From the NCBI GenBank assembly GCA_916700875.1, contig CAKAKS010000068.1, forward strand, positions 34,004,627 to 34,068,626: a stretch of DNA of 64,000 bases, written 5' to 3'. This DNA is from Sebastes aleutianus (Eukaryota > Chordata > Actinopteri > Perciformes > Sebastidae). Made by a program: the position numbers and the translations under genes. This document shows positions 36,900 to 49,230 of this stretch, piece by piece. The first letter of the stretch is position 1. Each line of letters opens with the position of its first letter. The notes beneath the pieces are model-generated. The model was not told the DNA's origin. It was given only the letters and a program-made list of their open reading frames with translations, and did not search any database.

Positions 36900-37699
36900 A
36901 TTCTTCCCCTCTTTCTGTCTTTGCCCTCTTCCCTCCCTTCATCATATCAGTGAGTCTCACTTCCTCCACACCTCCTCTGTTTGGCTCCAGGCTGTTTTTC
37001 CTGCAGCACTTGGATGTAAACAACAGCGTCATCAGCGTATCATCACACGGGACGCGCCATTTACATATTTTTGCACAACACGTTACACAACACCCTAGTG
37101 CTGCTTGAGTTGTTTGGATTAGCGGAGTTGATAGTTCAATGCAAATGTGTGTATTCCTTGTGTTTATGCAGCATTGTTTGATATTTTTGTCAGACTCTTT
37201 CAGCTCACTGCTGCAGCGTACTGTATGTGACACAAATATTTTCTTTGTTTTGAAACCATGAATGCAGTTTTCCCAGAGGCAAACCTTTACACAACAATTC
37301 ATGTTGTGCAAAATTACTTTCATATTTGTCCATTGCTTGTTTTAGAGTTGCTCCCACTCAGATTTACTCATTTCAGAGTTGTTTTATTATGATCTTTGTA
37401 TGTGTTTGAGGTAATCTGTTTGGTAGTGTATACTGTGCATTATTAGTTTTAGACATGTTTTTACTCTCTGCAGTTTGTTATTTCTTTCACTCCTTTCATA
37501 TGGTGAAGTTGTAAGGTGTGAAAGCTCACTAACCTTTAGTTGGTAATTTCCGTGCCAGACAGCAGAAAAAAAAAGTCCGTTGGCAGAGCAAAGTAAAGTT
37601 CAGGAGACATCACAGAGGATTGCATTTTTATTTTGTGTTACAAAGCATGTTACAGAGCATGTTCCTCCAAAAAAAGGAAAAGTGATTTTAATTTTATGA
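36899..37699. other. Unique sequence
   Basis: The minus-strand frame 36898-37323 (141 codons) has no recognised motif and no splice support. Confidence 0.4.
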
Positions 37700-38315
37700 A
37701 ATTATTCAACATGTGATGTATTGACAGGAAATATAGCGGCTCTATGAATTATGACTGTTGTCTGTCTGGGCCAGAGGGGGAAGTAGCATGAAGTGATTAG
37801 TGTTCAACATATTCTCATACAACAGTTTGTATGATATCTTTATTTGTTTAACGTTATTCATCCTCTTTTGTTCATTTTCCTACGAATGTCCAGCAACACG
37901 TGGCAATTTTTGCTCGTTACATGCATACAGTCTTTTCAAAATAAACTGTCTTCACAGGAAAATACTTTCTTAGGTTTAGCCAATAAAACTACTTAGTTAG
38001 TTAGGTTTAGGAAAGATTGTGGTTTGGCTTAAAATTATTCCGTAAATTGTGTAACTTAAGTAGGTTATGTGACAAATAAATCAACGTTGACTTCGGGTTT
38101 TACACGAGACACGAACGCCGGTCTCCTGTACGAAAGTCTGGTATGTTTTGACCCGACCTCCTCCCGGCGTGGCGTTTGCTGCTTTTATATTTCCCGGTTC
38201 ACGATAACTTTAATTACATACACATTGATTTTGTTGGATATACATGAATTACACTGCCTTACTTTTCGTAGGTACAGCTATGAACAGTGTATTAGACCGG
38301 CCTGTAGTGTTAGTG
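37700..38315 (-). repeat. Repeat family A, longest copy
   Basis: Reversed full order from AGGAAATATAGCGGCTCTAT and GGGGGAAGTAGCATGAAG, through ACGAATGTCCAGCAACACGT, TTAGTTAGGTTTAGGAAAG, the tRNA-like GACACGAACGCCGGTCTCCT, and TATTTCCCGGTTCACGATAA, to TTTTCGTAGGTACAGCTATG. It gives the best view of both outer ends (~615 bases). Non-coding. Confidence 0.85.
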
Positions 38316-40284
38316 CTCACATAGGTCGCTTTGGGGAGGTATTCTTTAGTTCATTTTTAAGAAATGAGCTTTTCTTTCTCTTTGCTTGATGGCTAACTGG
38401 AATATATTGGCCTGTTGCATGCCTGATGTAACCTCCAGCTATCGAAACACTACTTGTTTTCAGTGTTATGGCTCGTACCTTTCTGTTCATTACTGTAATA
38501 ACACTGTAATACTGTATCACTGTAATAACAGTAATGTTAGTCAGTGTTTACTGTACCATCTACTGCAACTTACACAATCTGTAGATCTCTGAAACATACA
38601 CATTTTGGTGATAACTAAACCGTTGACACCGCCTCACAAAACACAACTCTTGTCTGAAGACTAATAGTGACGTTCAGATGATCCATTAGTCTGAGGTTAT
38701 TGTGGATGTCTGTGTAGCTCCAGTCGGAGCCGTTACAAATCTCAAACATAGCTGGTTGTGTTGACAGCTCACGGCAGCAGGGTGATGCAGTGAAGAGCCT
38801 CCTTCAGCGAGATGATTTGGTGCAGTCCACCCTGCTGATTCATCCTCGACTCTAAATCCCAGACAGAGATTTTATTCTCTGGGTGATCCTGACCGCTGAC
38901 CTCTCTGTGAAATAAGGATTGTAGAGACAGAAATACCCTCTGAGGATTCATGAAGCATAGAAGCATTAACATTTCAGCTTTAAACATTGAGTGATTTCAG
39001 AAGATTCTTACCGTAGTCTGGATATGTAAAACAACAAAACCTTCAGCAGCAATTATGGTAGAAAGGAAATGAATGATTCATGATTTCACATGAGTGAAAG
39101 TGAAGCTAGTTTACTGGATTTTGAAAGCATTTGTTTTCTACCTGTCCCCTCATTGTTGTATGCAGGAAAATTGATTTTCTTAATTTCAATGCACGCACTT
39201 TCTGCATGATCATCCGTCAACTGTAACCATGGTAGACAGTAAGGAGAAAATCTTTAAGAATGGTACTTCCATTGAATCAATTCTATGTGCATTAATAATG
39301 GGGTTGACCTCTGCCTCATTTAATGTTTCTGTCTGTAAGAATAGCTTCAGACAGTCTTTTTTTCCTGTTAACTCATGGTTAGTCTTGCCTCAATCAATAT
39401 TATTGCTGAGGGGTTGTGTCTTAATTAGTGCTCTACCACTCATCAATACAAGTCATGAGTGTAAATGTTAATGCGTAACGATTGGATTGACCTCCGACAC
39501 AACGGAGGCATGTCAACCAGCAGTGTCTCTGCGCATATCTGAGACTTAATAATCTGAAACTGGTTTTCAATAGTCTGCCAAGTCTCAAGGTTATGAGGAT
39601 AATTGCTTTTATGTTTTGTTTTTCATTACATAACATTGGGGTTGAGCTTGATTTTTTTTTAATAATGAAGAGAGTGACCTCGTAATTAAAGGCATAAAAT
39701 GAGCAGACATGAAGCAAACAGTGTAATGTGTCCCGCTGCGTTTGAGATCAGCAGTTACTACAGCTCACTAAAGCTGCAACTGAGAGAGAATCCCCTACAG
39801 ATACTGATATTATGTAGTTGTAAGCAGTTAGTTTGCAACAATGCTACTCTAAATTATACAACAACACCAATGTGCAACGCACATTTGCAGAGTTACCAAA
39901 CATTGTGTTATTTGACAACTGTAGAACATAAGAAGTGGTCAAGGTATGGTGGCTGGGATGCGCCAATCCAGGGAGTGAATATGTTAACGTGCTCCGTTTC
40001 TGGAGAGGTGATGCACATCAACGCTGTGAAATGTGACTGTGGCATATCCTGGCATGCGTGCGTGTGTTGCCATTAAAGGTCTCCATCCATGCTAGCAGCT
40101 CTGTGAAGCAATAATGTTATTTTTTTTTTTAAAGAAAACCAAATTGTAAGATGTTTATTCTGTGTTAGTCTATCAGGCAGTTGTACAGATTTCACCGGAT
40201 GAGTGAGATGAAATGTCAGAGGGTCAGCAAAGTCTGTAGGATTCATCCTCTGGGGATCATGAGTGTCTGTTTCTGTGTCTATTT
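38316..40284. other. Unique sequence
   Basis: A small CTGTAATAACA repeat at ~38487-38530. The 125-codon frame at 39699-40076 is unrecognised and lacks splice signals. Confidence 0.4.
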
Positions 40285-40388
40285 GCCTTAAACCTGCATT
40301 ATTTCTAACAGCCAGCAGGGGGCGACTCCTCTGATTGCTAAAAGAAGTCTGATTGTATAGAAGTCTATGAGAAAATGAGCCATATATG
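40285..40388 (+). repeat. Repeat family F copy 3, 5' fragment
   Basis: CCTTAAACCTGCATTATTTC through CCAGCAGGGGGCGAC (40312-40326) to TATGAGAAAATGAGCCA, then identity to copies 1 and 2 stops. Confidence 0.85.
40312..40326 (+). promoter_or_regulatory. CTCF-like core in family F
   Basis: Identical 15 bases to those at 9071 and 28815, in the same orientation. Binding not shown. Confidence 0.3.
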
Positions 40389-42462
40389 AACATCATATGT
40401 GTGTTACACTAATAACATTCACATTTTCCAAACATATATAAATTTCACCTTCATACACATCTTCCACAACCATTTAGCTTCAAGGCCCATCATCAGGGAA
40501 AAGTAACAAAAGAAAAACCACACATGACCAACACTGGACTATCGATCAGCTGCTTTAGTAATGTATTCTTAGATGGTATTTGAATGAGGATTTGTTAGAG
40601 GATTGACGGATGTAAAGAGTCGACAGTTCAATTCAAGACCCGGCAGATTCTCTACTGACTATAGATCACTTGAAGATTACCAAATCAATGTTAATGTTAT
40701 GGTTACACAAGGACAGTTTAGTTTGAATCAAGATTGTGTGATCTGAAGAAAATGAAACCTTAAAATACCCCAACTCTTGGCCTCTACGGCCTCCTAAGTC
40801 TCAGAGCAACAGAAGCTGATGTGATTACAGTCCACACTTCCCTCTGAAGAGACAGAATAGAAAACAGAGGAGTGAGGATCCGAGCATACAGCAGCAGAGA
40901 GGACGTGGTGGATTAGAAAGGATGAAGATAAAGATTTTCAGAAATAATAACCACTGTTCCCCGCCTACTCTCTGCCCTCCCCCTCCACCTCCCTCCCTCT
41001 TTATCTCCTCCCATTATTCTCTCCCATCACACCTCTCCTTGTCAGCATGTTGTTTTCTATTTCTGAAATGAATGTCCTTCGTTTTCTCCCTCTCCTTCTC
41101 CTCGCTATCTAATACATGAATACAACTGTAAATGAATGTCTTCTTTTTTACTCTGTTTTGGCGCCCTTCCTTTTCTTCGTACCACCCACTCTCTTTTCAT
41201 TTCTCTCTTTTTCTGTTTGTCTTTTCTCCACCACTTCAGGTCTTACTTAGTCTGGATTTAGTGCCTCAATTTCCACTTTTTGCTTCTCATATTCTACCTC
41301 TCTGACTCTCTTGTCCTCTGACCGTGTCTTTGTGTGAATATAGGTGTATCTTTAAGTATATGTTTGGCCTACATGGTCTGCTGGCGCTGTGGATGTTTGG
41401 TATTTGTAGCCTTCCTGTTGTGTTTGTGTGTTGGAAGAATTTCAAGTTTTTACTTTTTCTTTATATGCGATTACATTTCATGAGATGTTTTATTAAAGAA
41501 CATCTCCCCCTCTGTAATATTTCATTGACCATTGTTATCACCTACAGTAGGTGAACAGATTTATTCTCCTGGTGACTGCCAACGTGAGTGCTGTATTATT
41601 GACACAGCTACATCTAATCTAACACCGCCAGGCTCCCTCTCCTCGCCCAGGGGATTGTGGGTATTTGATTTGGGCTCTGTTTCCATCTGGGTTCCAGCTG
41701 GAAAGAGAATTGCAAAGAAGCAACGCCATGCTGCTTCCAATACCTTCGGCATGCTGGGAAGTTCAGGCTTCACTCGGGCTTTTGAGAGATTCAGGTGGTG
41801 AGGGGTCCAGCGAGGTGGCTTCAGGTTGTTGATAACGGCTTCAAGACTCACCGGGAAATGGCTAAATATATACCAGCCACGATGGAAAAAGATTACACTG
41901 TGGTGGAGGCAAAGGTCTATAGAATACTAATTTAATCAAAGCTAAAGTGAAATATGGATTTAATGTGAGACTCTTCAGTAAAACTTGATAATTCACCTTA
42001 ACAAACCATATGTTAGGAAGGATGCTAATCCAGGCCACCAAACCTCAAAATGTTTTCATAACAACACGAGCCATCCTCACCGCAATGAAACAGCAGTACA
42101 GCTCCTCTGTGTGACATATTTTTGTAGGCCAACCAGGAAGTTAGCATCACCCTGGTTCCCTCGGCAAAAAGCCAATGGGATTGTTCCATTGGGTTTTGGA
42201 TTATTGCAAAAAAAAATATAAGATCTATGGCAAAGAAACATTTATGATACTTCCATGTTTTGTTCAGCAACATAATCTCCACTAATGAACACCACTTTAT
42301 GATTTTTGAAGAGTAAATGCAATTGCCAGAAGTAAAAAGCTAACGTCAGGCTATAAACAAACAAAATAATATAAAGTATTTATTATAACAAATAATATAA
42401 ATTGAGTATCAAATTTGGTTATATTTAGTCTCCATTCCAAGGATGCTGAATTAGCTGTTAGC
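40389..42462. other. Unique sequence, pyrimidine-rich in part
   Basis: 40965-41310 is pyrimidine-rich without a following convincing exon. No repeat family recognised. Confidence 0.4.
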
Positions 42463-42740
42463 AGTAGGGCTGCCTCCTCTTAGTTGATTAGTCGACTAAT
42501 CGGTCATTTCAGTCTTAGTCGACTAAGATTTCTTTAGTTTTTTAATGTTGAATGACTTATTTATAAGAAACTAATGAGCACATCTCTGGTAAACCCCAGA
42601 TTTAAAGTGGTAGCTTCTGTTTGCAGTGTAGCTTTGGATGTACAGAAAAATATAATTTGATTACTTTGATGCTGAAGAAAATCTGATGATTCTCTGGCAA
42701 CTTCTAGAGTGAAGGAGAGCCTTTTTTCTGTGATGAAAAA
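42463..42740 (+). mobile_element. Repeat family E, second copy
   Basis: TAGGGCTGCCTCCTCTTAGT, GACTAATCGGTCATTTCAGT, GACTAAGATTTCTTTAG and TTGAATGACTTATTT match the reversed copy at 34150-34332. The right part (CATCTCTGGTAAACCCCAGA onward) is probably the same element. The end is approximate. Confidence 0.65.
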
Positions 42741-43984
42741 CCTTTTTATTCCTCATTGTCTGTATCAAAACAAGGTATAAGTATATCAAACTAAACACTA
42801 AATAGGGGCTTTTAATATATACACATTCTCACTTGGACTTCCCCCAAAACACGTGAAGTCCTGATATAGATTGTCCCCTTCAGTGATGAATCATTTCAGA
42901 CAGATCGGGGTGACTGGTGGTTCATGTCTTACAGCAAACCAAATATTGGATAAAGACAAATTAAAAGTATCAGTATTATGTCCTGCCATGGTATTTCAAT
43001 GGTGATAAAAATAGAGGAACACATTGAAAACGTCTTCGGTCTCCTCATTGGTGGCCAAAAATATGAGTCACTCAACCCCTCAGGAGTGTTTGCTAACTAA
43101 AAGCATGATGGCGTGATGAGAGAGAGGAGAGGAGAGGAGAGGAGCCAGAGTCGGTCAGAGAGCACAGATGAAAGGAGAGAAACAACAGAAGAAGAGATGA
43201 GATGACAGGAAGGAGGGATGACAGGTGGATTAAAAAAGAGAGAGACAATTTGCATGAGAGCCAGAGAGGTGGAGGAGAGGACGATGGTAAAGACGAGAGA
43301 GGACGCTGATCGATAGTCTGAGAGAGCCTCATATTGGAAACCTCTCCAGTGATCTGTGGAGCGTAGGAGGACACACACAGGATCACAATACACTCTCAAA
43401 CAATAAAGAAGTGTATTTACACCCACACATACCGGCTCAAAGACGGGTATACATCGGAATAATCTCACACAAACACACAATGATTTCCTAACAATCCTCC
43501 TTCCTCCATGTTTCCACCTGCCGTCAGCACAGAGGAGTCTGATCCTGATTATCCACCTTCTGTCCTCCACAAGGAGTGCTTGTTTTCTCCACCTGCTGCA
43601 TCCTGCCAGGAAAACAATCCCACAAACACTCCTTCCTGTGTGGAGGAAGAGGAGGAGGGGAGGAAAAATAAATTCATATTTGTGTGCTTTTTCACATCGG
43701 CAACATTTGCCTCAATGGCCTAGTTGCTGAGATCTGTGGACTCATCACTAGAAGTGATGAAGAGTCCAGCAGGGCAGCAATGTGAGCGGTCAGACAGGAT
43801 AGAAACAAGCACCCAGTTGTACCATAGAAATCAAACCAATTATTTTGCAGAGTAGACAAACGTGGTTATTAAAATTATTCCCCAAACTGCTGGTTGTAAA
43901 TTTTGATTGAATGTTGCAGCTGAAAAGTATAAAGTATAGTAACTAAAGTAAATGTAGTGGAGTAAAAAGTACAATATATCTCAC
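42741..43984. other. Unique sequence
   Basis: A GGAGA-rich patch at 43122-43145 and generally purine-rich 43110-43330. No gene recognised; the minus-strand Ser/Leu-rich frames here come from the purine bias. Confidence 0.4.
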
Positions 43985-44395
43985 CGCAACAATTCGTATG
44001 ATATCTTACAAAAAGTTATTCCTCATGTTTTGTGTGTTTTCCTACAAATGTCCAGCATCAATATTTGCTCCAGCCTTTTTAAATTTAATTCTGTCTTAAC
44101 AGGAAACAACTTAATTAGGCTTAGGCAACAAAACTACTTAAGTTACACCAAACCAGAAGTAGCGTAACTTATGTACGGATGTTCTGTGACAAAAACTACC
44201 TAGTTAGGTTTAGGAAAAGATTATGGTTTGGTTTAAAATAACACCAGAAGTGGCGTTACTTAAGCACGGAAGTTATGTGACTAATAAATCAACTTTGACT
44301 TCTGGTTTCACGTGGGACACAAACGCCAGTCCACCCCGACCTCTTTATACTTCCTTCTTCACAATTACATACAAATTGATTTTGTGCCTGCTCAC
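43985..44395 (-). repeat. Repeat family A copy with internal duplication
   Basis: Reversed: TCGTATGATATCTTACAAAA, ACAAATGTCCAGCA, AGGAAACAACTTAATTAGGC, then the ACTACTTAAGTT / ACTACCTAGTTAGG segments appear twice (44130-44150 and 44194-44220). This is followed by CACGTGGGACACAAACGCCA and ACAATTACATACAAATTGAT. Confidence 0.8.
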
Positions 44396-44975
44396 CAAAA
44401 TGTAGTGAAGTAGAAGTTTGGAGTAGCATAAAATGAAGGACCTCAAGATTGTACTTCAGAAAATGTACTTAGTTTCATTCCACCACTGTACATACATATG
44501 TAATAAACGCTGGGACTATGGAGGCCGGGGTTTGCATTCGATTCTGGTTAAAGATGGGTCGACGATGTTGGAAAGCTAGCATGATTTGAAAGTAGCATTG
44601 CCTCAGGAGCTCCGTCTAAACCCAATTCCCCTTTGACTGAGCTGCTGCCGCCCCGAGCCAGCGTAAAAAATGTTTTTGTGCAATTGAGGACATTTTATTT
44701 AATGTTGCTGTTTCCGTACAGCTATTTTGATGCGATACTTCAAAATGTGAATGATGGAAACACGGTGATTCTTCAAATGAAGCTTGGAAAGCATCCTTCC
44801 TGCACAGCTGAACTATTGAGACAATCAAAAACAGTGAAAACACTCAGCTGAATGGAGGCGTGTTGACTTGTCGATCGCACCGCTGGTAGAAGTAACTGGA
44901 CCACAACAGACGAGTACGTGTTTAGACACTGCTAGCGCCTCTGGCGTACAGCCTCAGGTGATGGAACAAGCTGGA
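44396..44975. other. Unique sequence
   Basis: No repeat family or exon recognised. Confidence 0.4.
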
Positions 44976-44977
44976 CA

Positions 44978-45009
<32 letters not shown>

Positions 45010-45030
45010 ACACACACACACACACACACA
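44976..45030. repeat. (CA)n microsatellite
   Basis: CA run with one TC interruption at ~45004. Confidence 0.95.
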
Positions 45031-45498
45031 GGATAAAAAATCCCAAATTAAAAAACCCAAGACTCCTCTTCAATAACAATCGGGCCTAGTGAATTAATAA
45101 GTGGACCCCGTTGTATAAATATTGATGAGGGTGTGAGTACACTCTCCTCACTGGGATAATTTATTTTTCTCATTGCTTTCAGTTGCTGCGTTCTCCCAGC
45201 AGCGCTGAGGAGCCTACTGAGAGTATGTTTTATCTCTCTGATCAGGATCTGCATGAGTACAAAATAATTCTACAGAATTTCTCCCTATGTGTGCTGAGTT
45301 AGAGAGCGTTAGTGCTCCAGCACAGGATGCATATTACTTTAGATGTCTGAGAGCTTCAGTGAAGTGTTTCTCACCATCTGGAGGAAGAAACTCATAAGGA
45401 TATTTCATTTTTTTCATTAACAAAAGTCTTCTAGACGTGATCCTTCTCTACGGAAGCAACCACTGAATGTTAGATTTGGTAAATTTTTTAAAAAGTTT
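45031..45498. other. Unique sequence
   Basis: Nothing recognised up to the hAT target duplication. Confidence 0.4.
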
Positions 45499-45506
45499 GC
45501 TTTAGT

Positions 45507-46077
45507 CAGGGGCTCTCAAACTTTTTTGGGGCCCGGGACCCCTTACTGCATTTTCCAAAGACCCCTTGATAATCGTAACACTGATGAAGCTTAATGCTTA
45601 CTACCATATGTACTCTTAGATGCCGTTGGAACTACTGGAAAGACTTCAGACCTGTTTCATTGTGATAAAGAGAAACACTTTTCAATTTGAACTTTTAAAA
45701 GGTCATTGTATTCAAATTGTATTTGGCCTGAACTTGACAGTATTTATACTTTTCAAGTAATTGATCTTTCCGATAATTAACAGCAGCAACAGTCCCGATA
45801 CATCCAGATATCTAAACGTATTTATCTAAGACTGACTCTCAGTTAGTGCTTCAACTTAAACATAATAAAGTTATTGCTGTGTGTCTCAATCATATCACAG
45901 TTTCTATTGGCCCAAAGCTAACGTGGGTAATAGGAGTAATGATATGTCTGTTATATGTTTGTTTTATTGGCACAAATGGTCCCCATCTGTAGATTTGCAC
46001 ATTTTAATAACACAGCACAATTATATAATTTATAGAAAGTTATTTTGACCCCCTGACAGACACATTGAGAATCACTG
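45507..46077. mobile_element. hAT-like non-autonomous element with 8-bp TSD
   Basis: The left terminus CAGGGGCTCTCAA and right terminus, reversed, CAGTGATTCTCAA are inverted repeats of the CAG(T/G)G-type seen in hAT elements. The 8-base target duplication GCTTTAGT is intact on both sides (45499-45506 and 46078-46085), which is the hAT length. The 571-base body has no transposase frame. The GACCCC(C/T) stretch near each end adds further inverted similarity. Confidence 0.88.
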
Positions 46078-46085
46078 GCTTTAGT

Positions 46086-47154
46086 TATGCTTAGTTACCT
46101 GTTAGACTTCAGTATTTTGTTTATACGGTGATCAAGAATAAGAGTTTAATTTATTGAACAAACTTCGGAGACGCTGATCAACAAAAGATAAATGATTAAT
46201 AACAAAATGGCCATTGCAAGACAAAATACAGCTGTTATTGTTGATGCATTTTGCATTTATTTTGCAGTGATTTTGATATTTCTGCTTTTGTTCTCTCACA
46301 GTATTAGTCTGATTTAATAACGTATGTTACCACAGCTCATGTTGAGTTTTCAGTATGAAGATTCTCACACTGTAGTTTCTCTCACGGCTACTTTGATAAT
46401 CATTATCTGTGTTATAGAGTATACCTTATTGCATCCACTGTCTGCCCTTCCTGTTGAGGTTTTCGTGTGATATTTAGAAGCAAATGTTTGACTAGAAATA
46501 GACAAGAGAGGAAACATGGGTGCAATAAATTATATATCTTAGTAAGAAACCATTTCCTAAAATGACTGAACATCACAGACTGAGATAGATTGAGTCATGC
46601 TGCTTCTCATGTGTATATTTAATGTTCTCTGGTAGGTGTGGGCTCATGTGATGTTGCTTCATTTCACTTGAGTTTAATGAGAAACAATGCACAGCACACC
46701 TCACAAAATATAATCAATACAGTGTCAGCCAGAATGTTATATATTTCCTCTATACAAGGTTTACACATTAGTCTGAATATAGCTTCGTCCCTCATGGAGT
46801 CTCTGCTGAATGTGTGAATAGGCCATTATTTGCTAAAATGCTATAGCCATAACAGCTGTATTCTTTGGCCCCCTAGTGGCCAATTAATGCAGCTTCAAAT
46901 CAGAGGGGACTCGGCGTAACGCTGGTCGCCTCGTTAAATGCAAAGAGTAGAGATAAATGCCGGGGATGCACTGCTTTAGTAAATCCCAAAACACAAATTA
47001 TATCCACTGTTGTCTAATGTTGCATTATTCCTGCGACAATAACAACAGAAACACTTTCCTCCTGATATTGTGGTCGTTGGTCATAAAAATAATGGGAGGT
47101 GTCGACACGGTCACTGCAGGCTGTTCTTTCACACTGTTGTTCACTGTAATTCGA
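46086..47154. other. Unique AT-rich sequence with one CTCF-like word
   Basis: GGCCCCCTAGTGGCC at 46867-46881 resembles a reversed CTCF core (12 of 14). No gene or repeat family recognised. Confidence 0.35.
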
Positions 47155-47742
47155 CAAAGGAGGACGGAGGTCGGACCTTCGCCCAGGAGACCGGTTTTGC
47201 ACCCCGTGTGAAACCAGAAGTCAACGTTAATCTATTTTTCTGTTCTTGAGTTGCATCACATCCGGAGTTATATTATCATAAACCACCGTCTTTTCCTAAC
47301 CCTAACCAAGTTTTTTTCCTGTGAAGACAGAAGTTTATTTTGAAAAGACTGGAGCAGAATTTGGGCACCTTGCAGTGGTTATCATTGTCGCCTCATAGTA
47401 AGAGGGTCGCAGCTTCGAATCCGGCTTGGGGCCCTTCTGTGTGGAGTTTGCATGTTTTCTCCGGGTTCTCCGGCTTCCTCCCACAGTCCAAAGACATGCA
47501 GGTTAGGTTCATTGTTAACTCTAAATGTCCCGTAGGTGTGAATGTGAGAGTGAATGGTTGTCTGTCTCTATGTGTCAGTCCTGTGATAGTCTGGAGACCT
47601 GTCCAGGGTGTACCCCGCCTTCACCCAATGTCAGCTGGGATCGGCTACGGCACACCCGTGACCCCGAATGGGATAAGCGGTTATGGATAATGGATGGATG
47701 GATGGAGCAGAATTTGACACGCCACGTGTCAGGCTGGTGTCA
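47155..47742 (+). repeat. Repeat family A copy split by a SINE
   Basis: GGAGGTCGGACCTTCGCCCA (tRNA-like), CGTGTGAAACCAGAAGTCAA, CGTCTTTTCCTAACCCTAAC and GTTTATTTTGAAAAGACTGG lead up to the SINE at 47350. After it the copy resumes GACACGCCACGTGTC. Removal of the SINE and one target duplication restores the usual GACTGGAGC...TTGACACG order seen at 30250. Confidence 0.85.
47350..47716 (+). mobile_element. tRNA-derived SINE with 14-bp TSD
   Basis: The body 47364-47702 begins with a tRNA-like head: CAGTGGTTATCATTGTCGCC (A-box region) and GGTCGCAGCTTCGAATCC (B box). It continues with GTGGAGTTTGCATGTTTTCT and CCACAGTCCAAAGACATGCA. The 3' part reads CTGTCCAGGGTGTACCCCGC and AATGGGATAAGCGGTTATGG, then a (TGGA)n tail. 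The duplication TGGAGCAGAATTTG is present at 47350-47363 and 47703-47716. This is a common teleost SINE type. Its (GGAT)-type tail suggests mobilisation by an RTE/Rex3-like LINE; that is inference. Confidence 0.93.
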
Positions 47743-48110
47743 TACACCGGCTATACCTACGAAAATTAATGCACTTTAATTTGTGCGTATCTCACAAAAT
47801 CAATTTGTATGTAATCCACTTAATCCTGAACCAGGAAATATAAGTGTGGCAAACGCCGCATAGCGAGACGGTCATTTTAACCCAAACCACCATCTTTTCC
47901 TAAACCTAACTAAGTAGTTTTCTTGCCTCAATATAAGGAAGTCGTTTCCTGTAAAGACGGAAGTTTTTTTATGAAAATACTGTATGCATGTAACGAGCGT
48001 AAACTGACATTTGTTGCGGGAAATTTGTAGGAATGAAAAATGAGGAATACCTTTATGTAAGATATTATAGGAGCCCTTGTATGAGGATATGTTGATCACT
48101 GAGAGAGAAG
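47743..48110 (+). repeat. Repeat family A, adjoining second copy
   Basis: Starts with the family 5' end (CATACACCGGCTATACCTAC) immediately after the first copy. It then has CCTGAACCAGGAAATATAAG, loses the tRNA-like segment, and resumes at CACCATCTTTTCCTAAACCT to the AAGATATTATAGGAGCCC end. Two copies head-to-tail. Confidence 0.85.
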
Positions 48111-48189
48111 AGTTTCTGAATTAGCAGGGGAAATCTCTGTCACCTGGACGACTCTGATATTAAATAATACTCCAATGTCAGTCTGATGT

Positions 48190-48300
48190 ATAGAATAATA
48201 AAATAGAATAGAATATATCTTTATTGTCCGCCAGGGTAGAAGTTTGTCTTCGGCTCACCAGACACAAGAAACATTACGGAAAAGCAGACAATCAGTTGGT
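48190..48300 (-). mobile_element. Probable LINE/SINE 3' end, reversed
   Basis: AATAGAATAGAATATATC followed by TTTATTGTCCGCCAGGGTAG and GAAGTTTGTCTTCGGCTCAC matches a common teleost non-LTR 3' end preceded by its short-repeat tail. Recognised from memory; no second copy in the window. Confidence 0.45.
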
Positions 48301-49040
48301 GAAACAAACACACAGACAAGGTCATATTACACATTCAGACAGTTCATGTCGTGTCTGTGGATTTAATCCTCTCAGTCACTTTGTGGAGTTAAGAATATTG
48401 ATGACAAATTGGGATGAAGGACTTCTTAAATGGAAGGAGGATGGAAGCTATCTGCCAGGATACTTTCCTCCTCGTCCTTTCTGTAAAGAACTTGAGTCAA
48501 GGGCTTTTGGGGTTTGCCAACGATGATATAATAATAATACAACTATAATATAATGATATATTGGCCTAACCTTGCTCTCATTATCTCCGGAGTGTGGATT
48601 TGACACTTGCGTGCTCTCATCGTATCCTGCCTGCCGTATCATCCAGCTCTAATATACACGTATCTTGAATTGTTAAAAGACAATCCCTTCGACCTCTTTG
48701 TCTCCTATAACTCTTCAGTGTTTCTAATATTACAGGAATATTTTAGAGGAAATTGTCTCGGCTCTTTCTCTCTTATGCGGTATTGACTGACTGAGATGCA
48801 GTATTGGTGATCTGAGAACTGAATGTCATTCCATTTCAGGTGACTTCATTGTGTGTGTTGGAGAGTCGCTCTGGACTAAATGTCAGACAAATGTCAGCGG
48901 CACCTTCAGAGGCATGTCGGATAGTTTCATGTTGTGGATAACTTTCCTGCTCCTCTTGGTTTGGACGGATTTATAAAAGCCACGTAGTGATATCACTGCT
49001 TAAAATGAAGCAAGGGAAAACTTTGAAGTATGTTCTAGTA
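48301..49040. other. Unique sequence
   Basis: Nothing recognised. Confidence 0.4.
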
Positions 49041-49230
49041 CAGTTGTTCTCAAACTGTGGTACACGTACCACTGGTGGTGAACGGAGGAATCTCTGACTA
49101 TCGATTCATCTTATTGATGCTATTATTACGCATGCACTATGATGCATATGCACGCTGTATCATGTTTGTTTTGGACCAGAGACAAATTGAAGAGAGAAAA
49201 AAGTGCTCAACAGCATGGCGCTACTAAACC
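49041..49230 (+). mobile_element. Partial hAT-like terminus
   Basis: CAGTTGTTCTCAAACTGTGG followed by TACACGTACCACTGGTGGTG resembles the left end of a common teleost hAT MITE. It has the same CAG..GTTCTCAA start as the element at 45507. No right terminus or target duplication found. Confidence 0.5.

Noticed and set aside
36898..37323. 141-codon minus-strand frame
   Set aside because: No motif, and its end reads through pyrimidine-rich simple sequence; no splice support.
39699..40076. 125-codon plus-strand frame
   Set aside because: No recognisable motif, no splice signals, AT-rich; consistent with chance.
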